Below the pieces are notes generated by a model. It did no database searches. It saw only the letters and a program-made list of their open reading frames with translations, and was not told where the DNA came from. DNA of 64,000 nucleotides from Lentzea sp. NBRC 105346 (GTDB taxonomy: Bacteria; Actinomycetota; Actinomycetes; Mycobacteriales; Pseudonocardiaceae). The DNA lies in assembly GCF_030269605.1 (NCBI RefSeq), contig NZ_BSTQ01000022.1, positions 1 through 64,000 of the forward strand. The letters are read 5' to 3'. Each line of letters opens with the position of its first letter. The stretch's first letter is position 1. Of this stretch, positions 45,201 through 48,256 are shown piece by piece. A program made the position numbers and the translations under genes.

Positions 45201-46605
45201 CGGGCGACCGGGGCTGACCGCATCGCGGTTCGTCGCGTGCCCGGCCGGCGGCCGGATGTACCGCACCGGGGACCTGGCCCGGTGGGACTCGGCCGGACTG
45301 CTGCACTTCATCGGCCGCGCCGATCACCAGGTGAAGGTGCGGGGCTTCCGCATCGAGCTGGGCGAGATCGAGGCCGTCGCCGCCGAGCACCCCGGCGTCA
45401 CCCGTGCGGTGGCGACCGTGCGCGGCGACCGGGTGCTGCTCTACGTGACAGGGTCCGCCGATTCGCTGGTGCCGTACCTGGCGGAGCGACTGCCCGCCTA
45501 CATGGTCCCGGCTGTCCTGGAGCTGCCCGAGATCCCGTTGACGCCCAATGGAAAGGTGGACCGCGCGGCGCTGCCCGACATCGCGGTGGCTGCTGGCCGG
45601 GAGCCCGGTACGCCGCTCGAAGCCACGCTGTGCACGGTGTTCGCCGAGGTGCTCGGGCGTGACGAAGTCGGTGTCGACGACGACTTCTTCGCGCTGGGCG
45701 GGCATTCGCTGCTGCTGGTCCGGCTCGCGACGGCGTTGCGGCGGGAACTGTCCGTGGAGTTGCCGGTGGCCCGGCTGTTCGCGGCGGCCACCCCTGCCGC
45801 GCTGGCGAGGTTGATCGACTCCGGCGCGGGAGTCGATTCGATGGCACCTCTGGTGCAGTTGCGGACCGGGACCCGGCCGCCGCTGTTCTGCGTCCACCCG
45901 GCGAGCGGGTTGAGCTGGCAGTTCGCCGCGCTCAAGCGGTATCTGCCGGACGACATCCCGCTCTACGGCCTGCAGTCGCCGTTGCTGAGCCGCACCACGC
46001 ACCTGCCGGTCACCATGACGGAGCTGGCCGACGAGTACACCGCGCGGATCACGTCGGTCGCACCGTCCGGTCCGATCCGGCTGGTGGGATGGTCTTTCGG
46101 TGGCGCGATCGCGCACATGGTCGGCGTGCGGCTGCGCGCGCTCGGCCGCACTGTGAGCTTCCTCGGCATGCTGGACGCACGGGCCGAACCCGTTGCCCTG
46201 ACAGGGGAGTGGGACGGCCCGGCGGCGATCGCCGGGCTGCTTGCCGAGATGGGCTGCGAGGTTCCGGCTGCGCTGACGGTCGCGGAGGCGGTGCCGTTCG
46301 TGCGCTCGCTCGGTGGTGGTGTGGCGGCGCTGGACGAGGCGCAGATCGCCCGTGTGTTGGAGAACTATCTGGCCAGTGACCGGATGCTGGCGCAGGCCCG
46401 ATACGACGTGTTCGACGGGGACGTGCTCTTCGTGGACGCGACCGTGCCGGAGCAGGGCTTCACCACACCCGCGTCGCCGGGTTGGCGCGAGCATGTGTCC
46501 GGTGCGCTGCGCGTGGTCGAGGTGGCGTGCCGGCACTCGGAGTTGCTGGAGCCGCACGCGCTGACCATCATCGGCCCCCTGATCGCCTCCGCCCTGTCGG
46601 ACTGA
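24283..46605 (+). CDS. Six-module NRPS for an exochelin-type hydroxamate siderophore (7440 residues)
   Basis: Domain order with key residues: A1 (D196), T1 (S536), E1 (H686-H687); C2 (H1115-H1116), A2 (I1603-D1604), T2 (S1931), E2 degenerate (P2065-A2066 in place of HH); C3 (H2446-F2447), A3 (D2952), T3 (S3293), E3 (H3443); C4 (H3891-H3892), A4 (D4370), T4 (S4705), E4 (H4885); C5 (H5331-M5332), A5 (D5833), T5 (S6163); C6 (H6335), A6 (D6826), T6 (S7142), TE (S7271 in GWSFGG). Ten-residue codes are A1 DINYWGGIGK (fhOrn), A2 IDTLISSGDK (beta-Ala type), A3 and A5 DMENLGLINK (hOrn), A4 DFWSVGMVHK (Thr), A6 DILQLGLVWK (Gly). The order and E domains predict D-fhOrn, beta-Ala, D-hOrn, D-allo-Thr, L-hOrn, Gly. 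Residues 1-5 equal exochelin MS. There is no starter C domain, as expected for a first residue with free alpha-amine. GTG start; the TE releases the chain. Confidence 0.93.
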   Translation: MLRTIENWNDASLPARTTTVPAMFHAQARRTPEALALVAGGVRLTYAELSTKVSQVARALRATGLAPEEVVAIELPRSAEMVVAVLATMVAGGAFVPVDPAWPAERREQVKADAGVRISLDLEAVRQVDGPGDPLELDIEPGRLAYVIFTSGSTGRPKGAMIRHEAICERLRWQVEEILKFGPGDASLFKAPLSFDISVNEILLPLVSGGYVVVAEPGGERDPQYLLDLIATEGVTFVYLVSSMLDVLLELARGADLLLGLKHVWCGGEVLTPELFERFRGQLTTTLYHGYGPAEATIGVSHVIYADTAERIATSIGRPNPHTQLYVLDDALNPLPPGETGELYAAGFLLGRGYVRSPGLTAARFVANPFGAPGSRLYRTGDLVRWCGDGTLEFVGRADNQVKIRGMRLELEEVEAALATHPLVRQAVVTVHRSTAGAQQLVGYVLADAVPDDLAPWCASRLPEYMVPSHFVALPSFPLTANGKVDRRSLPSPVMVQSTSRAASSPVERALCEIFTAVLGRPVGADDDFFALGGDSIVAIGVVRQARSAGFAVRVRDLFALRTPAALAAVVQPVSATVAVDGVGDVPVTPVLAWLNEVGSGMDGFFQSVTVPTPPGLTRQQLESSIDALLATHDMLRARFDGTALVVAPVGAVTALDVLNAAPLDPSAGRMVRMTWQDNALTLVLHHVIVDGVSLHILAEDLRAAWEGTAPQPVPTSFRQWATALREATLSGAFADEEPFWLEAVAAAEPFLGELDPARHIVATERTVTVSVAPDVSQRLLTDVPAAIHGGVNDVLVAGLLLALKQWRGMDRVVLELEGHGREEVVDVDLSRTVGWFTTLYPVPLRVDTDDVAALVKSVKEQLRAVPRNGIGYGALRYLGSSPRPDLAVAPQVLFNYLGRFDSDVVEERDPRMPLPRVLEINSIAVDSSLRATFSWPGAVLAESDVRELAALWVQALHAIASSDVVGHTPSDFPLVRVSQVDVDRWRPRDVLPLTPLQDGLYFHATFGGTDPYVVQQLVELTGPLDASRLRRAADRVVERHPQLGAAFVSGSDGQVVAVLGEPPRVPWRVEENADVDEVAARERALPFDLAVPPAMRYVLVRLSATRHVLIQTVHHIVADGWSVPLVLRELMALYEGVELPKPVAYKGFLAQRRDVEASLAAWEGVLEGIGEPTRLADALAPVEGRGVGGQRQEAPGVEALAPAPGAGFGRQRRELPGIEEWARQQGLTVGAVIAGAWGILLGHVTGRRDVTFGLTVSGRGGDLPGIDDIVGLLINTVPAVIHGDDLHGFARTLADAMEHEHVPLAALQQRLGVDELFDTLVVIENYPTVDNLSAGDLAITGMDVIEAPHYPATLMVKPGEQLEVLLTHDQAVVSPDDAARLLDQYARVLQALVDDEPISLVSDTQRAWLTSAANGGAPDTTPVTELIAAHNPERTALIAGDRTVTYAELMERSGKVAGALKNLGVERGDIVAVATSRSADMAIALLGVMRAGAAYLPVDPGYPAARVEFMLTDSRPALVLVDDGSARALSAHDVRNVRELDGPTTDVAVTPDDAVSVVYTSGSTGRPKAVVGTHGGLSNRLAWAKNTWDADVRLAKSSLSFIDGTTELLGGLAAGATMVIAEGNEIVDLVERSGAQQLLAVPSLAAVLADSPLGNLRRWILSGEALDGACVRKLRKASPEAEIVNSYGSSEVVGDVLATVVHGEPAVVPLGTPVPGVRVHVLDARLNPAAPGAVGEIYVGGVQLARGYLGQSGQTALRFVADPFGMPGDRLYRTGDRGRWNADGQVEFLGRADDQVKINGYRVELAELESALLRRNEIVDAVAAVRGEAGSGQSLHAYVVGDVEPQVVLAALRAELPGHLVPATITVLDRLPTLPNGKRDRGNLPEPAAAGTTTRPRTDREATICALVAEVVGVPDIGVDDDFFAIGGDSIRAIRLVNRLAAHDIRLTPQDIFRMRTVAAIEAHLPALDDDPEALGTVALLPIVERWCETDTSGFRRRVLAALPFDTNETAVKAAVRAVVAHHAGLRLRITGDDDLLDLETTAEGGDLLDVTLLAPNQVRLEAPALVADGTALMIVMDDIASVLAGRSLPERTTSLRRYARQVVEGAHDRLGELDHWKAVTQPGAELLPDFLGGDDIVTHRFRLGTGITEEIALAALRAVAGDVLVDVERTTRDAATARTVGECSMIVPVRLGTPDNAPDQGIGYGVLRYCHARASRVLARGAQAQVLLKLRGIAHRPNGWAPLAVDSDADPFLGDQYAVELDLQSTKDGVIATVRQVTDQFDAEAWRRALTESVPLRSVELTADEVDRVVVAAGGAVEEIWGLSPLQQGVYYQAAFDSGATYIAQNVFDFDRRIDVDAMTLALKALLRRHPVLRAGFVSDDLPVVVQFIAPEPPVEVRVVENADVAAVMKADHETPFDLTRPPLLRMTVIRLPEGRDKLLLTSHFLLWDGWSRELVLRELFALYDSRGERGVLPTGRAFPDYLDWLSTQDTEKSIAAWREALAGITEPTIVVPEATGRDPILSDRILTALPADLTARLTDRARQGGVTLNSLFTVALGLVLGRETGRADVVFGTTVAGRPTDLAGIDEVIGLFLNTVPARVAPGPGTTVLDLALTAQNDRLDLAPHEYLGLGEIHRAAGHDQLFDTLYVLQNFLADGTFTDLERAQGIVGVEYVDTTHYPLTWVLTPGANLRIKLEYRPDVVTETRAQGLVDRFRAVLEQLAEGLHTPVAQLDLTLPGDRDALAGKENQIGTASIADLLAERASECRDEIALVFGDQRLTYAELDERVNHMTRLLLAHGAGPEVVVALALPRSIDMVVALFAVLRSGAAYLPLELDHPVERLAGMIADARPKLLLRTASGPELDATTIVLDTVDLDEYPGDPLPRGTVRLDHAAYVIYTSGSTGKPKGVVTPYAGLTNMQLNHRAEIFDPTVRRAGRRLRIAHTVSFSFDMSWEELLWLVEGHEVHICDEELRRDATALVAYCQTHRIDVINVTPTYAHHLFEEGLLDPAAHPPCQVLLGGEAVSEAVWTRLREPDGPRGYNLYGPTEYTINTLGAGTDDSPTSTVGKPIWNTRAYVLDAWLRPVPLGVAGELYIAGAGLARGYLHATGLTSARFVANPFEPGGRMYRTGDLVRERPDGNLDFLGRSDDQVKIRGHRVELGEVEAVLSALPEVRQAAVIARTDSVVTGLKKLIAYVVPAGEVSLPELRAALAERLPDYMVPSLFGVVDALPLTVNGKLDVAALPEPVAPSAGTQQGPRDQRERALCGIYAEVLGLPSVGIDDDFFALGGDSISSIAVSGRARRAGLGITPRDVFRRRSVRALVAATAVVQRETIVDDGVGTISLTPMLAETLHARTPLTGFYQAMRFRTPVGMTRAQLDTVLQALVDRHDLLRAKLDRDGDDWSLVVPPPGERTFDGELDPDNGVMLRALWENDELLLEIHHLVVDGVSWRIIGEDLADAWRAVQSGREPDLAPVPTSFRAWSRIVSGAVERFRAEAGHWRSVLDTPDPALGSRPVDPAVDTAATVRSITVSLPADVSAALVSTTPASMYGGVNDVLLTGFAVALNEWRSRGDAVVLLLEGHGRDAEVFGADLDLSRTIGWFTNIHPVRIDPGVTDLATAAKAVKEQLRAVPSKGLGYGMLRHLDRTLDGPAPQILFNYLGRFDGGATGEWAPVGPLREAVDPANPAMALEVNAMVQDGVFTATLAWPSGILVQSEVDDLAERWMAVLTALTEADLAGHTPSDFPLVMLTQDDVDALGDVRDVLPLLPLQQGMYFHASFAEHDTYVVQQVAELTGPLDPDRLRRAVEAMVRRHDALRVCFRELGDGRVVQVVLDDVTVPWQALRATPEELAEFCAAELAKPFDLAVAPVLRYAVVSLSETEHRLVETMHHIAADGWSYPLMFNDVIEAYERDGDLPAPAVTFRDHVETIVSRDPAEARETWARALADVHEGTRLVPVEASDVVSRHDSVTRAIPAVDGLARRHGVTVSTIVHAAWGLLLGRLLGRDQVVFGSTVSGRGGELPGVESVVGLLINTVPVPMSWAPNDTLGDVLTRLQHQQADVLDAQQVGLAELARMTGVRELFDTVVVVENFPAVRENDKPGLAVRGFTGTDSPHYPVSLVAFPGEELLLEIKYDVELVGEAAARRLLDQVALIVKAFADDLGSTVAGLVVSGFRRHSDGNHSRVSGTLVDAFRPANPDAVAIAGAFTYRELDEVSNRLARELIARGVRTESRVAISMRRGPDLIVAMLGVLKAGGCYVPVDTSAPAERLAYILADSEPVCLIADTLIDSAVPVIALDELPAHSTEPVGPVGLTADNAAYVIYTSGSTGKPKGVTVTHRNVRTLLAAAEEVFDFDASDVWTLFHSYAFDFSVWELWGPLLTGGRLVIVDHDTARDPQRFHELLRTEGVTVLSQTPSAFYPLVEADRSAEPLALRYVVFGGEALDVARLAPWFERYGDDAPRLVNMYGITETCVHVSFRELRATDTDSVIGGPLPSLGIHLLDHYLRPVPPGVAGEIYVSGDQLARGYLGRAGLSATRFVANPFGPGRLYRSGDLARWTDDGDLVYLGRSDQQVKIRGYRIELGEIEAALLALPEVANAAVTVRDQRLVGYLVTRSTVDTEVVRETLARTLPDYMVPKAFVTLDALPLTVNGKLDRDALPEPTRKVTQQASADPVVEALQTLFAEVIGLDGAGADDDFFTLGGDSIIAIQLVNRARRQGLKITPRDVFVHRTPAALAALGQTTEAVVVPSDGVGEIMPMPIVQRLAELGGRINRHNQAELIRTPADMTAPEIQRRVDALVARHDALRLRLSRPAPTLWSLETVAEFTHTVRVVDAIGLDGDAFEALILAESDAATDRLDPDTGAVLSPVWFDRGSEQGRLLLVAHHLVVDGVSWHILLDDLRDGPGPAGTSVRAYAKLLHEQASGSARLAEFAHWNEVTAPGGELDPAKHPVGLTVGGTRDHVLKVPAEITLPLLTTVPAAVKADITDVLVTGLRMAVTRWRTERGADDTALVLDLERHGREQLTDDVDLSRTVGWFTAIAPVRLPAVTTIKEVKDRLGAAPDNGIGYGLLRYCNARTAAVLAHAGSPQVLFNYLGRFPASTGEDWESAPEPLSTKPDPDLGTPYLLEINALCRDTPAGPELEAVLTYTDDGVGLNGVTALADAWAGALRDLATAEHRITPDLITLTPAEIDRATGATDVAVCDIWPLSPLQDGLFFQAGLAGDADVYVAQNAFDFAGRLDADALSRAFAAVLERHPATRLGFTAEGLPRPVALVGADLDARVAVIESTVEGLAELMAADRRAPFDLARPPLCRLTVVRLPEHDRLLLTYHMLLWDGWSRELVLRDLFGHYAGRTEPLPRASFPDYLRWLDRQDADASRKAWSDAFAGLTEPTVLYPAAAGTEPVLATSLSFQLSTTDTERLNTVVRQGGVTLNAVLSTALAVVLGHASGRDEASFGITVAGRPTELDGIDEVVGVFLNTVPATVRMAPGEPVSTVVRRVQADRVDLMAHDYLGLGDIQRAIGRGPLFDNLYVLQNFLDDDTFTDLEAMHGITGVEHADATHYPLTWVATPGRQLRVRLEYRADVVPAAEAEALLARLESVLHQVIADIDTPVGALVLASSPAPAGKSSPIGEATISDLLAEQAAGTPDALALTFEDRTLTYAELDASVNRMARLLQEHGAGPEVIIGLAVPRSIEMVVALFAVLRAGAAYLPLELDHPDDRLHDMLADAAPRLVLSTSDVAHRFPGAVCIDTIDLSGFSAAPVPRPAGLTLEHSAYVIYTSGSTGRPKGVVTPYRGLTNMQLNHREAIFGPTVAAAGGRILTIAHTVSFSFDMSWEELLWLVEGHHVHICDEQLRRDALELVAYIDRHRVDVINVTPTYAQHLLDAGLLDGYRPALVLLGGEAVPQGLWEVLRDTEGVTAYNLYGPTEYTINTMGAGTLDSATATVGVPIWNTVGHVLDPWLRPVPAGVTGELYISGTGLARGYLHRAGLTAARFVANPFGPGRLYRTGDLVRVRPDGNLDFLGRTDDQVKIRGYRIELGEVEAAVARQPGVRQCAVLALSDPPRLAAYLVGDAAPETVQHSLKSVLPGYMVPTAWAVVPALPLTVNGKLDTAALPPASSVAVSSRSASSDTELTLCALFGETLGVDDFGVEDDFFDRGGHSLVAIRLLGRVRAALGGDVSLRTLFDARTPERLAVALPGASALPALVAGPRPPRLPLSAAQERLWLLQQVDPGSTAYSYPLLVRLNGAVDVDVLRLALSDVVGRHEVLRTQITDEPAQRILDPQPVEVSVVRGPVSDVISDALATPIALSSGLPIRCTVVSDGSDTVLVLVLHHIAMDEWSDRPFLADLDTAYAARLRGEAPGWDPLPVQYADYALWHAAVLDSRFSTERDFWRTYLAGLPEEITPPADGGRGGRAGAVSVDLPPSMIEPLRSVAKAESASLFMALHTGLAVLLSRLGAGEDVPIGSPTSGRTDAALNDLVGFFVNTVVLRADLSGSPSFVELLRRVREADLAAFEHATLPFQQVVEIVNPVRVAGRNPLFQVMLGYHHRASGGDTLLGLPVGEAPGFEADPKVDLNVTFVDGGPSVELTLEYDSARFTAATAQRMVERLVAVLAAFAADPTQPVHAVDVFSAADSADVARFRSGGPLGEVGEPWFVRFRSRAMATPGAVACEFGDRVLTYGELDGLSDAVAAMLVRRGVGAGDLVGLAMPRTADLVVALLGVAKTGAAYLPLDPAFPEDRLRFMVEDAEPAVVLKDLDDIEPMPFSPVVPDPSAPAYVIYTSGSTGRPKGVVVPHSALAAFLAAAPPIAAQDRLLAVTTLSFDIAVLELMAPLAAGARVVLASADEVRDPRLLAEKDFTVMQATPSLWSALLESSEVDLSGVRALVGGEALPPELARTLASRAASVTNLYGPTEVTVWATSSSVDGTRPTIGRPFAGTSAYVLDSALRPVPPGVVGELYLAGDQVATGYLGRPGLTASRFVACPAGGRMYRTGDLARWDSAGLLHFIGRADHQVKVRGFRIELGEIEAVAAEHPGVTRAVATVRGDRVLLYVTGSADSLVPYLAERLPAYMVPAVLELPEIPLTPNGKVDRAALPDIAVAAGREPGTPLEATLCTVFAEVLGRDEVGVDDDFFALGGHSLLLVRLATALRRELSVELPVARLFAAATPAALARLIDSGAGVDSMAPLVQLRTGTRPPLFCVHPASGLSWQFAALKRYLPDDIPLYGLQSPLLSRTTHLPVTMTELADEYTARITSVAPSGPIRLVGWSFGGAIAHMVGVRLRALGRTVSFLGMLDARAEPVALTGEWDGPAAIAGLLAEMGCEVPAALTVAEAVPFVRSLGGGVAALDEAQIARVLENYLASDRMLAQARYDVFDGDVLFVDATVPEQGFTTPASPGWREHVSGALRVVEVACRHSELLEPHALTIIGPLIASALSD
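27238..31242 (+). other. NRPS module 2 (C-A-T-E*): beta-alanine, with dead epimerase
   Basis: C2 has an intact HHIVADG and follows an E domain (D-C-L type). The A2 pocket (FIDGTTE, LLAVPS, WILSGE, NSYGSSEVVGD) gives IDTLISSGDK. Asp has moved from position 235 to 236, as in beta-alanine codes of the VDWVISLADK type. The following E domain has lost HHxxxDG (reads PALVADG) and the EGHGR motif, though GIGYGVLRYC remains. Confidence 0.8.
27814..27939 (+). repeat. Diverged 63-bp tandem duplication inside the C2 domain
   Basis: Two consecutive 63-base units (27814-27876 and 27877-27939) encode two 21-residue units that begin DALAPVEGRG and EALAPAPGAG and end APGV and LPGI. They insert a Gly/Pro/Gln-rich stretch between the two C-domain lobes that the other C domains of this protein lack. 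Confidence 0.7.
31243..35562 (+). other. NRPS module 3 (C-A-T-E): D-N5-hydroxyornithine, C domain with HF motif
   Basis: The A3 pocket (FDMSWEE, VINVTPT, VLLGGE, NLYGPTEYTIN) gives DMENLGLINK, the hydroxyornithine code of coelichelin module 3. The C domain reads SHFLLWDGWS, so the second His of HHxxxDG is Phe2447. The E domain is intact (HHLVVDGVS). In exochelin MS this residue is acylated by beta-Ala on the N5-hydroxylamine. Confidence 0.85.
35563..39891 (+). other. NRPS module 4 (C-A-T-E): D-allo-threonine
   Basis: C4 has an intact HHIAADG. The A4 pocket (FDFSVWE, LSQTPS, YVVFGGE, NMYGITETCVH) gives DFWSVGMVHK, one residue from the threonine code DFWNVGMVHK. The E domain is intact (HHLVVDGVSWHI), so L-Thr would become D-allo-Thr. 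Confidence 0.82.
36794..36837. repeat. Perfect 19-bp-stem hairpin inserted in NRPS coding sequence
   Basis: Bases 36794-36812 are the exact reverse complement of 36819-36837, with a six-base loop TCATAG. It encodes the linker VVSGFRRHSDGNHSRVSG between C4 and A4. The equivalent linkers elsewhere in the protein have no such sequence. It looks like an in-frame insertion of an intergenic hairpin repeat. Confidence 0.85.
39892..42897 (+). other. NRPS module 5 (C-A-T): L-N5-hydroxyornithine, C domain with HM motif
   Basis: The A5 pocket repeats that of A3 (DMENLGLINK). The C domain reads YHMLLWDGWS, so the second His is Met5332. No E domain follows, giving an L residue, and the carrier domain carries GGHSL rather than GGDSI, as expected when no epimerase follows. 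In exochelin MS this last hOrn is acylated by allo-Thr on its N5-hydroxylamine. Confidence 0.85.
42898..46605 (+). other. NRPS module 6 (C-A-T-TE): glycine and chain release
   Basis: C6 is of L-C-L type (HHIAMDEWS, preceded by SAAQERLWLL). The A6 pocket (FDIAVLE, MQATPS, ALVGGE, NLYGPTEVTVW) gives DILQLGLVWK, one residue from the glycine code DILQLGLIWK. The thioesterase has Ser7271 in GWSFGG and a late His in CRHSELLE. A C-terminal Gly is not part of exochelin MS. Confidence 0.82.
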
Positions 46606-46611
46606 TCGATA

Positions 46612-46662
46612 CCGTTAAGGCCACCTTCACTGCGCTGAACGCAGTGAAGGTGGCCTTAACGG
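46612..46662. terminator. Perfect 23-bp-stem bidirectional terminator hairpin
   Basis: Bases 46612-46634 and 46640-46662 are exact reverse complements around a five-base loop (CTGAA). It lies between the NRPS stop and the convergent binding-protein gene stop, where a shared terminator is expected. Its sequence style resembles the hairpin inside the NRPS gene. Confidence 0.85.
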
Positions 46663-46673
46663 CAATCCTTTCG

Positions 46674-47648
46674 TCAGTTCAGGTCGGCGACCTTGGTTTC
46701 GGGCTTGCCGTCCACGGCGTTGGCCAGCTGTGGAACGAGTTTGTCGAGCGCGTACAGCAACGCGTTCGGCCCGCTGTAGGACAGCGCGCCGGCCAGCGGC
46801 GTGTCGAACGTCGTGTACAGCGTGCGGTCGGTCTGGACGACCGGCAGGCCGGCGAACGCGCTCGACTGCAGCATGATGGCCTTGGTGGCGCCGTTGACGA
46901 ACAGCACGTCGCGGTTGAGCACGTCAAGCCGTTCCTCGCTCAACTCGGCCGACTCGGACTGCGCGGCGAAACCGAGCGCGTCGAACAGCGCGCGCCGCGG
47001 GTCCTTGGCCGGGATGAGGTAGTGCTGGCCGTTCTCGGGGCCGTAGTCCTCGACGAGCACCTTGCCGGCGAACTCGGGGTGGGCCTTGCGCGCCTCCTCG
47101 ATCTTGCCCTTCACCTTGTCCACCAACGCCTGCGCCTCGGTCTGCTTGCCGAGCGCCTTGCCGATGGTCAGGGTCTGCACGTCCCACGGGGTCTGCTCGT
47201 CCGGATAGTCCTTGGACTGCACGACGGTCGGCGCGATCTCGGTGAGCTTGTCGTAGGTCTGCTGGTCGATGGTCTCGTAGATCGCCAGGATCAGGTCCGG
47301 CTTCTGCGCGAGGATCGCCTCGAAGTTGATCTCACCGGAGAACGTGGTCACGCCCTTGCCGCCGGTGGCGTCCTTGACCCACGGCAGCGTGTTGTAGGAG
47401 TCGAACCAGGCGCGGGTGCTGACCGGTGTGACTCCCAGTGCCAGCACGAAGTCCTGGTCGTTCCAGCCGACCGTCACCACGCGCTGCGGCTTGGCGGGGA
47501 TCTTCGTCGAGCCGAACTTGTGCTCGATCGTGACGGGGCCACTCGCGGCGTCGGGCTGGTCGCTCTTCGACGAGCAGCCGGCGAGCGCGGCGGCGACGAC
47601 TCCGGCGGCGGCCAGCAGCGCCCACCTTCGCGTGGTCCTGCGATCCAT
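46674..47648 (-). CDS. Iron-siderophore ABC transporter substrate-binding lipoprotein
   Basis: 324 residues with a lipoprotein signal peptide; the lipobox LAGC puts the lipidated Cys at residue 25. The mature part is a FepB/FhuD-type periplasmic-binding fold (PQRVVTVGWNDQDFVLALGVTPVS, then INFEAILAQKPDLILA). It captures the ferric siderophore outside the membrane and delivers it to the FecCD/FecCD/ATPase importer. It is transcribed away from panD, with the iron box at 47688-47706 in the shared 88-base gap. The exochelin equivalent is FxuD. Confidence 0.92.
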   Translation of the reverse strand: MDRRTTRRWALLAAAGVVAAALAGCSSKSDQPDAASGPVTIEHKFGSTKIPAKPQRVVTVGWNDQDFVLALGVTPVSTRAWFDSYNTLPWVKDATGGKGVTTFSGEINFEAILAQKPDLILAIYETIDQQTYDKLTEIAPTVVQSKDYPDEQTPWDVQTLTIGKALGKQTEAQALVDKVKGKIEEARKAHPEFAGKVLVEDYGPENGQHYLIPAKDPRRALFDALGFAAQSESAELSEERLDVLNRDVLFVNGATKAIMLQSSAFAGLPVVQTDRTLYTTFDTPLAGALSYSGPNALLYALDKLVPQLANAVDGKPETKVADLN

Positions 47649-47687
47649 CTGAACTCCTTAACCGAGGCGGGTTGCCGAGGATGGAGA

Positions 47688-47706
47688 TTAGGTTAGGCTA
47701 ACCTTG
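47688..47706. promoter_or_regulatory. Iron box shared by binding protein and panD
   Basis: TTAGGTTAGGCTAACCTTG matches the actinobacterial consensus at 17 of 19 positions and is the best box in the window. It is placed to control both divergent genes. Confidence 0.92.
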
Positions 47707-47736
47707 TCTGGCAACCGCTTCCCGGAAGGACGATCC

Positions 47737-48171
47737 ATGCAGCGCACACTGCTCGGCGGCAAGATTCATCGGGCGACCGTGACGCAGGCCGACCTGCACT
47801 ACGTCGGCTCCATCACGATCGACAAGACCCTGATGGACTCCGCCGACCTGGTGGAGGGCGAGCTCGTCCACGTGGTCGACATCGACAACGGTGCCCGGCT
47901 CACCACGTATGTCATCGAGGGGCCAGCGGATAGTGGTGTCATCGGCATCAACGGTGCCGCGGCCCGACTGGTGGCTCCCGGCGACCTGGTGATCATCATG
48001 TCGTTCCAGCAGGTTGAGGAAGCCGAGCGGGCAACGCATCGGCCGCGCGTTGTGCACGTCGACCGGGACAACCGGATCGTGGCGCTCGGGTCGGACCCGG
48101 CGGAGCCCGTGCCCGGTGCTGAGGGGCAGATGTCCGGCGCGGTTGACGAACGTGTGGTCGTGCCGGTCTGA
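47737..48171 (+). CDS. panD: Aspartate 1-decarboxylase (beta-alanine supply for the siderophore)
   Basis: 144 residues. The N-terminus is canonical (MQRTLLGGKIHRATVTQADLHYVGS), with the self-processing site Gly24-Ser25 that yields the pyruvoyl cofactor; the core GAAARLVAPGDLVIIMSF is intact. It converts L-aspartate to beta-alanine. The last roughly 25 residues extend beyond the E. coli enzyme (126). ATG 47737 follows GGAAGGA. PanD normally serves pantothenate synthesis and lies with panC/panB. Here it stands alone behind a near-perfect iron box, next to a beta-Ala-type NRPS module, so it is best read as a dedicated precursor gene. Confidence 0.92.
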   Translation: MQRTLLGGKIHRATVTQADLHYVGSITIDKTLMDSADLVEGELVHVVDIDNGARLTTYVIEGPADSGVIGINGAAARLVAPGDLVIIMSFQQVEEAERATHRPRVVHVDRDNRIVALGSDPAEPVPGAEGQMSGAVDERVVVPV

Positions 48172-48179
48172 CCAGGTCC

Positions 48180-48253
48180 TGGCGCGATCGGGGAGCCCGC
48201 GATCGCGCCAACCTGATCCGGTGCCGCCGTCACAGGCCGGCGGCACCGGATCA
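48180..48253. terminator. Two consecutive hairpins between convergent panD and formyltransferase
   Basis: Stem 1 pairs 48180-48190 with 48200-48210 (11 bp). Stem 2 pairs 48214-48229 with 48238-48253 (16 bp, loop of eight). Both are perfect. Together they fill the gap between the two convergent genes and should stop transcription from both sides. Confidence 0.75.
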
Positions 48254-48256
48254 CTT

